A stretch of DNA of 64,000 bases from Torymus aiolomorphi (GCA_036365515.1 CM070874.1:43089083-43153082), one strand, 5' to 3'; shown: positions 45,926-57,542, counted from the stretch's first letter. The notes: generated by a model from the sequence alone, not told the origin. Translations and numbers: made by a program.

Positions 45926-48900
45926 TATTTTATAACTTTTGCATATAGCCTCTTTGTACCATGGCAAGTGTACCTACATAAAAAATTTTCAGATTCATGG
46001 GTTTTTTATGGGGTTTTCCATATTTTATAGGATTTTGGAAGCTCATGGTACATGATTCAGGAATATACAGTCTTATGGGGTGTCTATGGGATTTTTATGG
46101 TGTATTTTATAACTTTTGTGTATAGCCTCTCTGTACCATGGCAAGGGTACCCACATAAAAAAATTTCAGATCCATGGGTTTTTTTATGGTTTTTTACAAC
46201 TGTTGTGTATAGCCTCTATGTATTGCACAGCGAGTGACCAGCACCCACGCGCACGGCTTGGAAAAATAGAAAAACCGTAACTTCATATCCCATAAGGCCA
46301 CTTCATCATAGATTACACTTTCGCGACACTCTCATGGAACGATACATTCGAATTTTTGTGTAGAATCACTATCTACATAACGTACTCGCACACAACATTT
46401 ACATGGGGTACAAGAGAGGTACACGACGCACTTCAGAATCCTCACAATACACTCATGATACTTTGCGACGGATATGTCCACGCGACAAGACAATATACGC
46501 GACTGACAGACGGTCGACCGTTCGTCTTTGCCACGGATGATCTCATCGCACGTGGACTCTCTGCTGGCGAATTATATCGTCTTACCTCGAATTAGTCAGA
46601 ACTTACAGTCGTCGAAATTGCATCTTGTCATGTATCCCATCGAGTTTTCCAAACGAGAAACGCGTCGACTTATTTTCTCTTTTATTTTAATCGTACGACA
46701 CTGTGGAATTTTGCTGATTAATGAGGAAACATTACGTACATCGAGTTGCAGCTGCACATTATTTTGACTATTGAATTACATAGGGAAACAATTTTTCTCG
46801 AGGAAAGAAAGTTGAAATTGTTTTTTCTCCTTTATTTGATCATACGACGGTGTGGAATTTTGCTGATGAATGAGAAAATGTCACGTACATCAAGTTGCAG
46901 CTGCACATTATTTAAAACCGAGATTAAAAAAGATGCGGCGACCCGGTGAACTAAAAATGTCTACTGATGAATACGCGGCACACTTTTCGGGGAACGGATG
47001 ACCAGCAGGAAGTCGGCTGTTGGAAGTCGCCCATTGGCTGGTGGAAGTCAGATGTCAACTGCTGGAAGTCGGCTGTCGGCTGCTGGAACTAGCTGCTTCA
47101 AATACTGTTTCAGTTATCCATACGGTTACATCCGTGATCCGTCTGCTACCGACGCATCGAAGGGCCACACCCTGGAAAGCTAGTGGCACTGATGTAGCAG
47201 CTCAAAGAAAGCACTCGTGATCTGTGACGGCACAGGGTAATATCAGCTCATTGGTTGTGTCTCCCAACAAGATGCTTTAATGACCGCGGGAGGCGCAGCA
47301 TGGGAAGAGCTGATTGGTCACCGCTGTGCCGTCAAAAGAGCTGTTAGCTCCCTACACGGTCCGCAGATTTGCGGGTGGGCGCACACACGCGCACGCACAC
47401 CTGTACGCACATTCGCACACACACACTAAGCTATGCCTTCAAGGCCCAGTTCGCGTAGCCTCTCCGTATCATGGCAAATGCACCTACATACAAAATTTCC
47501 AGATTCATGGGGTTTTTATGGGGTTTTCGATATTTTATCGTATTTTGGAAGCTAATGGTACATGATTCATGAATATATGGTCTTATAGGGTGTCTATGGG
47601 GTTTTATGGTGTATTTTATAACTTTTGCGTATAGCCTCTCTACACCATGACAAGTGTACCTACATAAAATTTTTCAGATTCATGTGGTTTTTATGGGGGT
47701 TTTATGAGGTTTTCGATATTTTATCGTATTTTGGAAGCTAATGGTACATGATTCATGAATATATGGTCTTATGGGGTGTCTATGGTGTTTTTATGGTGTA
47801 TTTTATAACTTTTATATATAGCCTCTCTGCACCATGACAAGTGTATCTACACAAAAAATTTTCAGATTCACGGGTTTTTATGGTTTTTTACAACTTTTAT
47901 GTATAGACTCTCTGTACTGTGCAGCGAGTGTCCAACATCCACACGCAGTATCTAATCAGGCGCGCATGGCTTGAAAAAAAAGAAATGGAATAACCGTAAC
48001 CTCATGGACATCTCATAACCACTTCATGATAGATCCGCGACACTCTCGTGGAACTGTACATCCAAATTTCTGCATTGAACCACTATCTACATAACATACT
48101 GGCGCGCAACATTTGTATGGGGAGCACAAGAGAGACACATGACACACTTCAGAATCCGCACAATACCCTCATGCTTTGCGACGGAGATGTTCACGCGACA
48201 AGACAATATTCGCGACTGACAGCTCATCGCACGTGCGCCCTCTGCTGTCGAATTATATCGCCTTACCTCGAATTAGTCATAACTTACAGTCGTCGAAATT
48301 GTATCTTACCTCGTGTCCCACCATGTTTTCCGAACGAGAAACGCGTCGACTTTTTTCTTCTTTATTTATTTAATCATACGGTACTGTGGAATTTTGCTGA
48401 TTAATGAGAAAATGCCACGTACATCGAGTTGCAGTTGCACATTATTTTGCTATTTAATTACATAGGGAAACATTTTTTCTCGAGGAAAGGATCAAGGAAA
48501 GGAATTACACATAGAAGCAAATACACCCATACACATACTCACACATACACAGACACACGCACGTCAATATTTTGGCGTTCCAACAAACATACACCGGGCA
48601 CTGCTGTTTTTCGACTCGTTGATAGAGGAAGGACCGCAAGGTCTTTTCAAACCTTTCTCGAGGAGCGGATGATCAGCGGGAAGTCTACTGTCGACTATTG
48701 GAAGTCGACCGTTGGCTGCTGGAAATCGGCTGTCGACTGCAGGAAGTTGGTGTTTCAAATACAGTTTCAGTTATCCATGCGGCTATATCGGTGGCCCGTC
48801 TACTACTGACGCATTAGGGGACCACACCCTGGAAAGTTAGTGGCGCTAGTGTAGCAATACAAAGAACGCACTCGTTACCGATGACGACGCAGTGTAAAAA

Positions 48901-49220
48901 CATCTCATTGGCTACCGCTGTGTCTCCATCGTTGTGATTAGCGGCGGCGGCGCACCAGAAGAGAGCTCATTGGCTGCTGGTGCGCCCCAACAAGCTGTAT
49001 TAGCGGCCGCGGGAGGCGCACCGGCTAAGAGCTCATTGGCCACCGCTGCGCCTGCGAAAGAGCTGCTTTGCCGCGGAGCTAGTTCCACCACAAGGCTCGC
49101 GGACTCGCGAGCGGCCGCGCGCGGGGTGCACCGGGCGCGGTTACGAGCTCTTCGGGAGAAGCAAGAAATCATATACAGACGTGTGTATGCGTGTGTGAAC
49201 GTGTTTCAGTCGGTTATTTG
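45926..49220 (+). repeat. Diverged direct duplication of a roughly 1.6-kb unit
   Basis: Copy 1 is about 45,926-47,440 and copy 2 about 47,450-49,150. Each opens with short tandem repeats (TTTTATAACTTTTG, AGCCTCTCTGTACCATG and ATTTTCAGATTCATGGG motifs). Each continues through the same landmarks (CACTATCTACATAAC, TTTGCGACGGA, ACATCGAGTTGCAG) and ends in a GGAAGTCGGCTG-type minisatellite (about 46,985-47,090 and 48,665-48,750). No coding content is recognised. 49,221-49,500 is AT-rich with nothing seen. Confidence 0.7.
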
Positions 49221-49507
49221 ATATACATACGTAATCAAATTACGTATTGCGTCAGCAAATTAAAATATTTATGAGTATCTAATTTCAACTAATTTTTTAT
49301 TCTTTCAATTAAATAATTTAAAAATACTCATTCAAAAAATATTCAAATGCAAGCTAGCTTCATTTCGTGAAATAAAATTTAATTTATATAAGTTACAATT
49401 TAGAAATGTAAATTAAAAATTAACGGTTTTAAAAATATAATAAGTTGGGATTAAGAGGAAGGCAAGGAAGACAAAAAGAAGTACATAGTAAGTATATTCA
49501 AATTTTT

Positions 49508-50284
49508 CTATTTATTATCAAATAATATAGTATTTAATACATCAACAATTCTTGGTATGTGTAATGATACAATCTGATACAAAACATCAGCAATGTCGCG
49601 CTTAGGTAGGGACGCTTGATCTTTTTCTTTACATTGCTTTTCTACACTAGAGATTATTTCGTCTATTACATCATTATCAACTAAATTTACAACATCTTTT
49701 ACAATACTAGGTGTATACAGTTGTACTTGTGCTTCATGCATGAGACTACTTTTAGTTTTAATAAACTCCATAACGTCGCAGGTAAGATATTGTACACTAC
49801 TCGCAATAGAATTTAAATGTTTAAGACGAGTATCGACACACATTACAATAAATTCTTGGAGACAATCAAAAGTAACTTTTTTCATTACCAAACTATGGCG
49901 AAACCGCTTGATTCGACCAACACCAGGCCTCCTGTCTTCTTCAATTTCGATTGCTTTTTCCTGGTGACTTGTGGTGAATTTTAAAGTCCAGCCGTTTCCG
50001 TAAATTTTCTGGTCCTTTAAACTATTATCAAGTCCACGAAAATATTTATCAATGTCGTCGAAACTTGTTTTGAATTCTTCTCAGTCGTTGTATAAAAATG
50101 CAACACCTTCAAAGTCATTCGATAATAGTCGAACCACAGGTTTGTAGCACTCGCCGTCGAACTTATCGACGAGCTCGTCATATTCCAAACCAACAATTAC
50201 CTTCTTGGTGAACGATTTATTTAAGGCGTACAACGTACAAAAGACTTGATGTGGGTGTTGTGCAGCTCGTGGTAGGGTCGCCAT
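49508..50284 (-). pseudogene. Polinton-cluster conserved protein with one in-frame stop
   Basis: 259 codons in one frame from 50,284, interrupted by a single TGA at about 50,081-50,083 right after VAFLYND. The first part has VIVGLEYDELVDKFDGECYKP. After the stop the frame runs through PGVGRIKRFRH to a helical C-terminus. It is the last gene of the minus-strand cluster. I do not recognise a named family; by position it is one of the small capsid-associated or unknown Polinton proteins. A recent single-base change could explain the stop. Confidence 0.55.
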
Positions 50285-50359
50285 GGCGATCCGCGTATCT
50301 TTACGAGTAGAAAGCGACTGGTGCTAAACACTCTGAAGTGATCCTTTAAATACAGCTTT

Positions 50360-50659
50360 TCAAATTATGCACACGGTTAAAAAAGTGCAGACGTTTGAGA
50401 AGTAAAGAATGAGACGAGCAAGGTTAAACAACGACGCACATGTTCTTTCGTCAGACGGCGTTTCCTCGGTGAGCATGCGAGAGAAGGCATATCGCGCTAA
50501 AACTCGGTCGGCTTGACGACGGTCACTGTTCGAGTCAGCATAAGCTAGATCATGCTGTCGGCAGGCCTCATCTAACGGATTGATTCCAACGTCGCCACGT
50601 TCGATACGCTCTGCTAGCTTAGTTCCGGGTCCGCAAAATTTGTAATGCGGTACATGCAT
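50360..50659 (-). CDS. Phospholipase A2-like virion protein (Polinton/adintovirus type)
   Basis: From the Met at 50,659, 99 codons. The frame is open upstream to a TAG at about 50,740 without another ATG, so the true start may differ. It carries the calcium-loop motif YKFCGPGTKL and the catalytic CRQHDLAYAD, as in parvovirus VP1 and related PLA2 domains; the His-Asp pair is intact. Such domains help virions breach endosomal membranes. They occur in parvoviruses and, to my knowledge, in adintovirus/Polinton-like genomes. It sits between the Glu-rich protein and the conserved protein on the same strand. A hydrophobic C-terminus (ARLILYFSNVCTFL) follows. Confidence 0.7.
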   Translation of the reverse strand: MHVPHYKFCGPGTKLAERIERGDVGINPLDEACRQHDLAYADSNSDRRQADRVLARYAFSRMLTEETPSDERTCASLFNLARLILYFSNVCTFLTVCII

Positions 50660-50730
50660 TTCAAACGGTAATAAATCAACGAGTGCATCTAGAACGCTGT
50701 TTTTCTTTTGTTCTTCTTCTTGAGAATTTA

Positions 50731-51615
50731 TTAGCGCAGCCTAAATGTCTTGCTCATTCCGCGCCATGGCAGTATTTCAGAGTGTGGTGGCGAGACCTTC
50801 TTTTTTTCAGTTGACTTCTTTTTTCTTCTTTTTTCGGGTTGTGTTGGATCTGATTCATCAGCGGCGCTGTCGCCGCTACTCTGAACTCTCAAAATAGGAA
50901 CGGAAGGCGGTGTAGTAAAAGCACTGTTTTCTAAATGCCCACTGGTCGGCGAGGGTCTGGTAACGTCGTTCCAAACGCGTTTGTTACCTATAAACTCTCG
51001 GGGTACAGTTGTTTGGCGAAGAGCGACAGCGAACTGAAGATGACCAGGCAGAGCGCTCCCTTTTCTATCTCTCATTGCGTCATTCACCAAGTCGACAATG
51101 TTGGCTCCGGGCACAATCGTGCCGTCTATCGTTACAGCTCCGTTGGCATCCCAAGCTACTTTACCACCAGCTCGCAAGTATCGCACGAGCTGTTTGGCTT
51201 TCGTTTTGTACTTTTTCGGGATGGTATAGATAATGTTTGCGTCAATGAGCTCATCGGTTTCCTCCTCCTCCTCCTCCTCCTCCTCCTCCTCCTCCTCCTC
51301 CTCCTCTTGCTGCTCATTATCGTCCACCGTATTAGATTCGCTGACACTATCATTTTTTTGTTCTTTTTTATACTTATCTCCTCCTTCGGTTCCTTTAAAG
51401 TGAAGATATCGCTGTAAAACTTGACGGTAGAGAGTCCACTTTTCACGATCGCCTTTGTATGTTGGTGAGTTTAATATTTCGCTCATTTCAGCATCGAGTC
51501 TACTCGTCACCGATCCCGGTGTTTGCACAGATTTTATCTTATCTTTTCCAAGCGTGGTTTGCAAACGTTCAAGGCTCTCTTGCGGTAGGAGAATCATCTT
51601 TCTCGCGTGTTCCAT
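50731..51615 (-). CDS. Polinton-associated Glu-rich protein
   Basis: 294 codons, open. The N-terminal helical region (MILLPQESLERLQTTLG) is followed by a run of about 16 Glu encoded by a GAG microsatellite at about 51,258-51,307. A conserved-looking domain comes next (KAKQLVRYLRAGGKVAW, then PGANIVDLVNDAMR and VPREFIGNKRVW), and the C-terminus is basic (EKRRKKKSTEKKKV). Similar proteins recur in insect Polintons, but I cannot assign a function; a structural or core role is plausible. It starts 2 bp after the stop of the upstream gene. Confidence 0.65.
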   Translation of the reverse strand: MEHARKMILLPQESLERLQTTLGKDKIKSVQTPGSVTSRLDAEMSEILNSPTYKGDREKWTLYRQVLQRYLHFKGTEGGDKYKKEQKNDSVSESNTVDDNEQQEEEEEEEEEEEEEEEETDELIDANIIYTIPKKYKTKAKQLVRYLRAGGKVAWDANGAVTIDGTIVPGANIVDLVNDAMRDRKGSALPGHLQFAVALRQTTVPREFIGNKRVWNDVTRPSPTSGHLENSAFTTPPSVPILRVQSSGDSAADESDPTQPEKRRKKKSTEKKKVSPPHSEILPWRGMSKTFRLR

Positions 51616-51617
51616 CT

Positions 51618-51914
51618 TTATTTATTCACGAGATTAGCAAGAAGCGTGCCAATCAGAGGTGCTAGCAGAGCAGGCAAAAAACCACCACGTTGCACTATAA
51701 TGTTTCTTCTTCGTTGGAAAGTGATATCCGGTGATGCTAGCTTTCGCAGAACTTTTGCGTGCTTACGCAGCCGACCCTTGTGACCTTTACTTAACGGAAC
51801 GTTACCTATGAATACGTTTAAAGCGCACTCGCAAATACGACGAACCAATTTTGCATCAGCTTTCTGTAAAACTGCTTTCCGCTGTTCTTTGTTAAAATGG
51901 TACAATGCCGCCAA
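51618..51914 (-). CDS. Small basic Polinton protein (pX-like candidate)
   Basis: 98 codons, strongly basic (RGLRKHAKVLRKL-like stretches, FQRRRNIIVQRGG), ending in a hydrophobic GGFLPALLAPLIGTLLANLV tail. A basic body plus a Gly-Gly-hydrophobic C-terminus resembles adenovirus pX-like core peptides and the small proteins of Polintons. The assignment is by appearance and position. Spacing to neighbours is 46 bp upstream and 2 bp downstream. Confidence 0.6.
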   Translation of the reverse strand: MAALYHFNKEQRKAVLQKADAKLVRRICECALNVFIGNVPLSKGHKGRLRKHAKVLRKLASPDITFQRRRNIIVQRGGFLPALLAPLIGTLLANLVNK

Positions 51915-51960
51915 GACGGTAGCATCTTTTCGACCAAAGGATAACGCGTTTTTGTAGTCA

Positions 51961-52533
51961 TTACAACGCCACGATTGGAACTTGATTTTGACTGTTTGTC
52001 AGTTGTTTTCGCGGTACGTAAACGTACTGGTACTGATCATCGGGGAAAATACACGTTCGAAATCGACAGTTATCCAATGTGGTTTGCTTCAGATCCAACA
52101 AGAGGTAGCCAAGAGCTTGCGATGTTGCGTCCCGGTAGGCCTCTTCTAAAAATCGAGGATTTTCAGGATATACTTGCCTGGCAAGATGACGTACCTGGGC
52201 ACGATCTCGCAAATTCCTAAAGATTACAATGTACTGAGCGTTCACAGATATGTCGCGCTGACCTTTGCCTTGATGGAAGATGTTTTGAGTGATAAAAATC
52301 ACGCTCAAGTTGTTGTGATGACTGCCTTTCGTAAAGAGATTCACTATGGCTCCTCCAGAGGACGATTCACGCATGAGGTCGTCGATGATGATCAACTTAG
52401 GCTTCGGATCGTTAAGCCAATCGGTGTTTTGCGGTAGACCTTCGCGAAATTCAACGTCTTTACCCAGATCTCTGTATCCCGATTGCCATTCACCGTAATA
52501 AAGAATAATACGCTCGAAGCGAGTGTCGCTCAA
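51961..52533 (-). pseudogene. Polinton packaging ATPase, C-terminal part
   Basis: About 190 codons with no ATG at the start; the frame enters from the terminal repeat at about 52,535. It contains the Walker B segment LIIIDDLM, the sensor-like VIFITQNIFHQGKGQR and RDRAQVRHLARQVYP, as in the FtsK/HerA-type DNA packaging ATPases of Polintons. The Walker A (P-loop) half is missing, because the sequence breaks into the terminal repeat. The enzyme is therefore dead, and the boundary marks an internal deletion of the element. Confidence 0.85.
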
Positions 52534-53810
52534 ACTTAAGATACGAAAATAAGGAAAAAATATATAAAAGTAGGGTGTAAAAGCTAAAATTTAATCGCTT
52601 AAAATGACGACATATTTTTGCCATTTTCTTACGCTATCTTTGTTTTTTACAATTTCCTGAAAAATCAATAAAAATAATATAAATCAGATGATTGATCACG
52701 TCAAAAAATCAGATAAATATTCAGGTGAGAATATAGCAAATACGCATTCATTTCGATAAAATTTTCAACAAAACGATAAAATTTTGCCATACCAAATTTT
52801 AAGCAATTCGAACTCTTTTTAATATGGTAAATGTGACATCAAAATTATGGCAACTCATGCTACATGTATAATTTTTATAAAGTGCAAGTATTGCTGTTAG
52901 TTTGATGGCTAATTGCTATTATTTAATATATATGTAAATCATTGCTTTAAAATTTGCAACACATGCGGACTCATATTTAAAGTAAGTTAAGCGACAAATT
53001 GATGGAACGAGGATGAAGAACGACGTATTTTGGCGCAAGGATGAAGAACGATGTATTTATTTTGTCGTATACTGGCCGTATACTGGCCGTATAAGAGCGC
53101 CGAAATATGTCGTTCTTCATCCGCGCGCCGAGATACGTCGTTCTTTATCCTCGCGCCGAGATACATGGTTCTTCATCCCCGCGCCGAGATGCGTTCTTCT
53201 TCCGCTCAGCCATCGATATTGTCCGTCGGTATTTTGTGGCTAAATACATAAAAATCAAATATCCGTTACACAAATTCATAGAAATATTACATTTCATCGA
53301 AACCTAGCCTTGAGTTTAGGACGGGCTTGATTTAATTATTTTAAATTTCAGAAACATCTATAGAGATAAAATCTTTGGCGTTGACTTTGTAATACATATA
53401 TGATTATTCTCCGAAAAAAGTGGGCCTGCATAACGCAAATTATTCGTAATGAATCGTTGATAAATATCCAAATTACCTCTATTAAACTACTTTCCGAAAC
53501 ATGGATTTTTTATAAAAGAAATTGGAGTTTATTTTTATGCTTTGGTTTTATAACATATAAAAAATCCAGATCTGTCTGATGCATGTTTGCAGCAATATAG
53601 TCATTTTTAACTTAACCTTGATAAGGACAGTTAAAATTAACCTGAAGGCTTGTGAAACGAAGTATACTTTAAATTAACTTTCCATGAACTACGTTTTCTA
53701 TTTTACAGAGCCCTGTAAAGTTAATACATAAATTTTGCACTTTTCATACGAAATCTTCGATCAGCAGGTATTCGGGGGACCTTACTAAAGTGCTTCCTGA
53801 AACATGAATT
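52531..53810 (-). repeat. Right inverted copy of Polinton-associated terminal repeat
   Basis: Mirror of 2,220-3,562. Its inner edge (CTTAAGTTTGAGCG) is the ATPase coding sequence. A further partial direct copy of its middle part follows at 53,811-53,988 (matching 53,229-53,400). Confidence 0.7.
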
Positions 53811-53988
53811 GTACGTCGGTATTTTGTGAATAAATGCTTAAAAATCAGATATCCGTCAAGCAGATTCATAAAAATATTACATTTAATCCAAATCTAACCT
53901 TGGGTTTAGGATGAGTCTTATTTAATTATTTTAAATTTCAGAAACATCTTTAGAGATAAAAATCATTGGCGTTGACTTTGTAATAGAT
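53811..53988 (+). repeat. Extra partial copy of the terminal-repeat sequence
   Basis: GTACGTCGGTATTTTGTGAA to TTGACTTTGTAATAGATAT is a diverged direct repeat of 53,229-53,400, so the true element end may lie further right than 53,810. Confidence 0.75.
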
Positions 53989-54148
53989 ATCAAGGAGCGC
54001 GGGAGCGCTCCGAAGGCAAGTATAGAAGAAGCCTGAGGATCGACTGCGCTACATATACATTGAAATGGATCAAGGAGCGCGGGAGCGCTCCGAAGGCAAG
54101 TATAGAAGAAGCCTGAGGGTCGACCGCGCTACATATACATTGAAATGG
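53989..54148 (+). repeat. 80-bp tandem pair with GGAGCGCGGGAGCGCTCC palindrome
   Basis: Two 80-bp units (53,989-54,068 and 54,069-54,148) differing at about two positions. Each contains the 18-bp near-palindrome. The next 270 bp (54,149-54,420) are AT-rich, with nothing recognised. Confidence 0.9.
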
Positions 54149-54420
54149 ATGCCCGAGAAATTGAAATATTTACTGCAATTTTCAATCGCTTTTATATTCA
54201 CCCAAATTAAAATAACAGCATGCTATTTTATCATACTATGTTGCACAAAAAGTTTCATATAAAAAGATGCTCTCATATTAGAGATATTAAATAGTGAACA
54301 ATTTTATGTCTGGTTTCTGATTCTAAAATTTCTCCATGTTTCTCCATAAGATTCATAAACTATACATTTTTCTTCCGACAGTACATACTATAGCATTTTT
54401 GTTCGACCACATATACTAGC

Positions 54421-54643
54421 AGCGAATCCACATTGCATGAGCTATGCTCGATGCGCGATGCGCGATGCCTTCCGAAAAAAAGTTGTTGTCCGAAATCTAT
54501 AAGATTTATAACTCTATGTTTAAAATTATTATAGGATTTATAACCATAGAGTTATAAATCTTGTAGATTTCGGACAACTACTTTTTTTCGGACGGTATCG
54601 CGCATCGCGCATCGAGCATAGCTCATGCAATGTGGATTCGCTG
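54421..54643. repeat. 223-bp foldback
   Basis: Arms of about 95 bp, nearly perfect: CAGCGAATCCACATTGCATG at the left and its mirror at the right, with GATGCGCGATGCGCGATG inside. No clear TSD. 54,644-54,827 is non-coding. Confidence 0.8.
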
Positions 54644-54827
54644 TAATAATGAATGAATGGCGATGACGACCAGTGCGTCGATATGCTACTGTAGTCTGGC
54701 GCCTGCGCACTAGAGCACTTCGTCGATTGGGCGCTCGGTAGGCGGCCGAAAAGTACGAGTGGTACGACTGTAGCGCGCGCGTTCAAACAGCGAGCGGAGG
54801 ACTTGGCGCGTGACACGAAGTCCACAC

Positions 54828-55162
54828 ATATAACGGAGTTATGTAGATACGCGGTACTAAGCAAGACGAGCATTAAAATCATTTCTAAACCCATGTAGGC
54901 GGGGGAGGTAAGGTCCACGCATATTAGGAAATTACATAAAAGTGCTACAATAAGCAAAACAATTATTTAAATAATTTTTAAACCAAAGTAGCCGGGGGAA
55001 ACAAGGTACACGCATATTAGAGAATAACATAGAAGTGCTATGATAAGCAAAACAATGATTCAAATAATTTCTAAACTCAAGTAGCCGGGCGAAATGATGT
55101 CCCCGCATATTAGAAAATTAAATAAAAGTGCTACAAAATAAGCAAAACAATTATTTAAATAA
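54828..55162 (+). repeat. Satellite B, forward block left of the Penelope-like element
   Basis: About three and a half 93-bp monomers (AAGTAGCCGGGGGAAACAAG, GGTCCACGCATATTAG, AAAGTGCTACAATAAGCAAA, ACAATTATTTAAATAATTTT). Confidence 0.88.
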
Positions 55163-55230
55163 TTTTTATTGAGGGTGTAGTGAATTCATACACCATAGAT
55201 CCTTTCGAGCATCATAAATTTATTGATACA

Positions 55231-55270
55231 CCGACGTTTCGGGAGTATAATTAACTCCCCTTATCAAGGC
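55231..55270 (-). ncRNA. Hammerhead-like motif, element 3' end
   Basis: Read on the minus strand: CC, TTGATAA core, G, GGGAG, a 9-nt loop, CTCCC, GAAAC, GTC, GG. Helix II is 5 bp and the GAAACGTC part is canonical. The core differs from CTGATGA at positions 3 and 8, C3 to U and G8 to A, which are paired in the hammerhead fold, so the change is compensatory. Helix I is short (2-3 bp). Confidence 0.5.
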
Positions 55271-55761
55271 TAAACACAATGAACATACAAAAAATATTAA
55301 ACATAACGGCAATTATAAAATTTCTTGTCACATTAAAGAAAAAACTTTCTTTTCCCTTACCATTCGAGGTGGTATATCAATTTACAAATTTATAAAGCGG
55401 CCATAGCGTGGACTCCGCGTGTCAAACAGTTTTTCTTTTTACAATAGATTTTTATTAAATTACCAACATTTGTAAAGCAATACCTGTATAATGAGAATAT
55501 TTAGAAAATTAAATTGTACTAAAGAAAAAACCCAAAATAAGAAAAAAGGCATGAAAATTAAAAAAAAAACTTACATGTTACAAATCAGTCGTTTAGTCAT
55601 AACGTCAAAAGCTGTTTTACCCAGGATGATGTAATCTCACTGTCCAAAAGAGACAATAAGAGTTACGGGCATCTCCGGGGCTATTTATACGGAATAAAGT
55701 AGTGAGGATAGAAATTTAATAAGGAAATTGACTTAGTAACGCAGTGCCCACCAATGAAAAA

Positions 55762-56215
55762 CTACTCTCTGCTGCGTAACCGACGAGAATTTATGAATTT
55801 GTTAGGTTTGTTACGAATGTTGGTTGATCTATTAACAATGTCGACTGTGGATTTATAACAATTTTTTAGTTTGATAGTATCAAACTGTCTATTCATATTA
55901 TTATTGGTACTATAAATGTGTAACATCTCAGAAAACAATCTTTTATTCTTATAACTTTCGTGATCAGCGATATTGACTTTATTAAAATCTATTTTATGAT
56001 TATAAAAGTTTGCATGTTCGGCTAAAGCCGACGTGGTGTCACCATTCTTAACACTATGCTTGTGTTCATTAATGCGTAATCGTAATTGTCTACCTGTCTG
56101 TCCAATATATGACATTTTACAATCAGCACAATTCACTTTGTAAACTACACCACTTTTTTCAAACTTATCAACATTATCCTTACCTAATTTAATGTATTTA
56201 GAAAGTTTATTGCAT
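55762..56215 (-). pseudogene. Penelope-like GIY-YIG endonuclease domain
   Basis: The frame carries VVYKVNCADCKMSYIGQTGR (GIY-YIG motif: the GIY part reads VVY, the YIG part is intact), then QLRLRINEHKHS with the conserved Arg. It is separated from the RT by a frameshift at about 56,215-56,225. The C-terminus is basic with its stop at 55,762. It would nick target DNA to prime reverse transcription. Confidence 0.92.
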
Positions 56216-57373
56216 GGTTTTGTATAACCTTATAACTATTACGAGACAGAATTGATTTTAATTTGTAACTGAGATGTTTAACGTATGGGATAACGATGAG
56301 CGATTTTTTAGAATCATCTGCAGTATTCGAATCGTTTATGTCAATTTGTAATTTTTTTGTAAAAGATAACCTACGTTGTATACCCTCGTTAATAAATTTT
56401 AACGGATAACCATTCTCAACAAGTAATTGTTTTACAATATTTAAATTTTGTACATGAAATCTACTGTGTGATAAATTAATAGCTTTATCAACCGAACCAT
56501 AAAGAATCGCTCCTTTTTGTGATAAAGGATGATGCGAATCAAAGTGAACGAATCTACCAGAATAAGTACTTTTTCTGTACCAATTTGAAATAATTTTATT
56601 ACCTTCTCTTATTAGAGACATTTCTAAAAAATTGATAGATTTATTCTCTTCATTTTCCATCGTGAATTTCAAATGTTCATTAAACTCATTAAATTCACAT
56701 AAACATCGATCTATATCATTTTCCTTAATAATCAATAGACAGTCATCAACATAACGTTTATAGAAAACAACACTATTTTTAAGGACATTGAGACAATGAA
56801 GTTCTAAACATTCGAGAGCTAACTCTCCAAACCACGGACTAGAACAACCACCCATAGGAGCCCCATGAATTTGTTTGAAGTACTTGCCATCAAATTTAAA
56901 ATATGTAGAAGACATAAGAAAAATAACACCATCAAGAAACTCTTGTAAACTTAAATTAATTCTGCACTTTAAATATTTCCATTTACGTCTGATCCCCGTA
57001 AGCACTAAATCAATATTTATGTTAGTGAATAATGAAACAACGTCAAAGGAAACTAATCTACAATTATCGGGTACGTTAATTTTTGAGACAGAATCTAATA
57101 ATTCGTAACTATTTTTAAGTGAGGATTTAGGTTTCGGCAAATACTTTATAAAAAAAACGTAAAAATAGCTTTATCAAGTTTATACGTTGGCGAGTTAACC
57201 GTCGAAACAATAATTCTGATTGGCAAATCTTTTTTATGGATCTTTATTAAGCCATATGCACGCGCTAGATCTGTATTGTTATTGTTTGTTTTCAAAATGT
57301 CAAAGCTGGAATCAAGGTCACAAACGCCACGATTATTATTGGTACTATAAATGTGTAACATCTCAGAAAACAA
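56184..57373 (-). pseudogene. Penelope-like reverse transcriptase
   Basis: The frame 57,373-57,146 has LARAYGLIKIHK and LPIRIIVSTVNSPTYKLDKA (fingers). A frameshift in a T-run at about 57,156 precedes the main frame (57,140-56,184), which has VSFDVVSLFTNI, GAPMGGCSSPWFGELALE and RYVDDCLLII with the YVDD catalytic box. The N-terminal region before CDLDSS is missing and replaced by a nuclease fragment. Clear Penelope-like features, not functional as it stands. Confidence 0.93.
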
Positions 57374-57533
57374 TCTTTTATTCTTATAACTTTCGTGATC
57401 AGCGATATTGATCTTATTAAAATCTATTTTATGATTATAAAAGTTTGCATGTTCGGCTAAAGCCGACGTGGTGTCACCATTCTTAACACTACGCTTGTGT
57501 TCATTAATGCGTAATCGTATTAAGCCGTATTAA
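57331..57533 (-). pseudogene. Partial second copy of Penelope-like nuclease region
   Basis: Near-identical to 55,895-56,090 (SALAEHANFYNHKIDF, LFSEMLHIYSTNNN) and fused directly upstream of the RT frame. It is the tail of an adjacent tandem copy. Confidence 0.85.
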
Positions 57534-57542
57534 TCGTAAAGC

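Larger units (their letters stand above)
49508..53810 (-). mobile_element. Maverick/Polinton remnant, right end
   Basis: Five minus-strand genes in viral-style tight packing next to a 1.2-kb terminal repeat. No integrase, DNA polymerase B, protease or major capsid protein gene is visible in the window, so this is a deletion derivative. The matching inverted repeat is at 2,220-3,562. Confidence 0.75.

Noticed and set aside
45547..45967. Several long overlapping ORFs rich in Cys/Val or His/Thr
   Set aside because: They are translations of CA/TG microsatellite in all frames.
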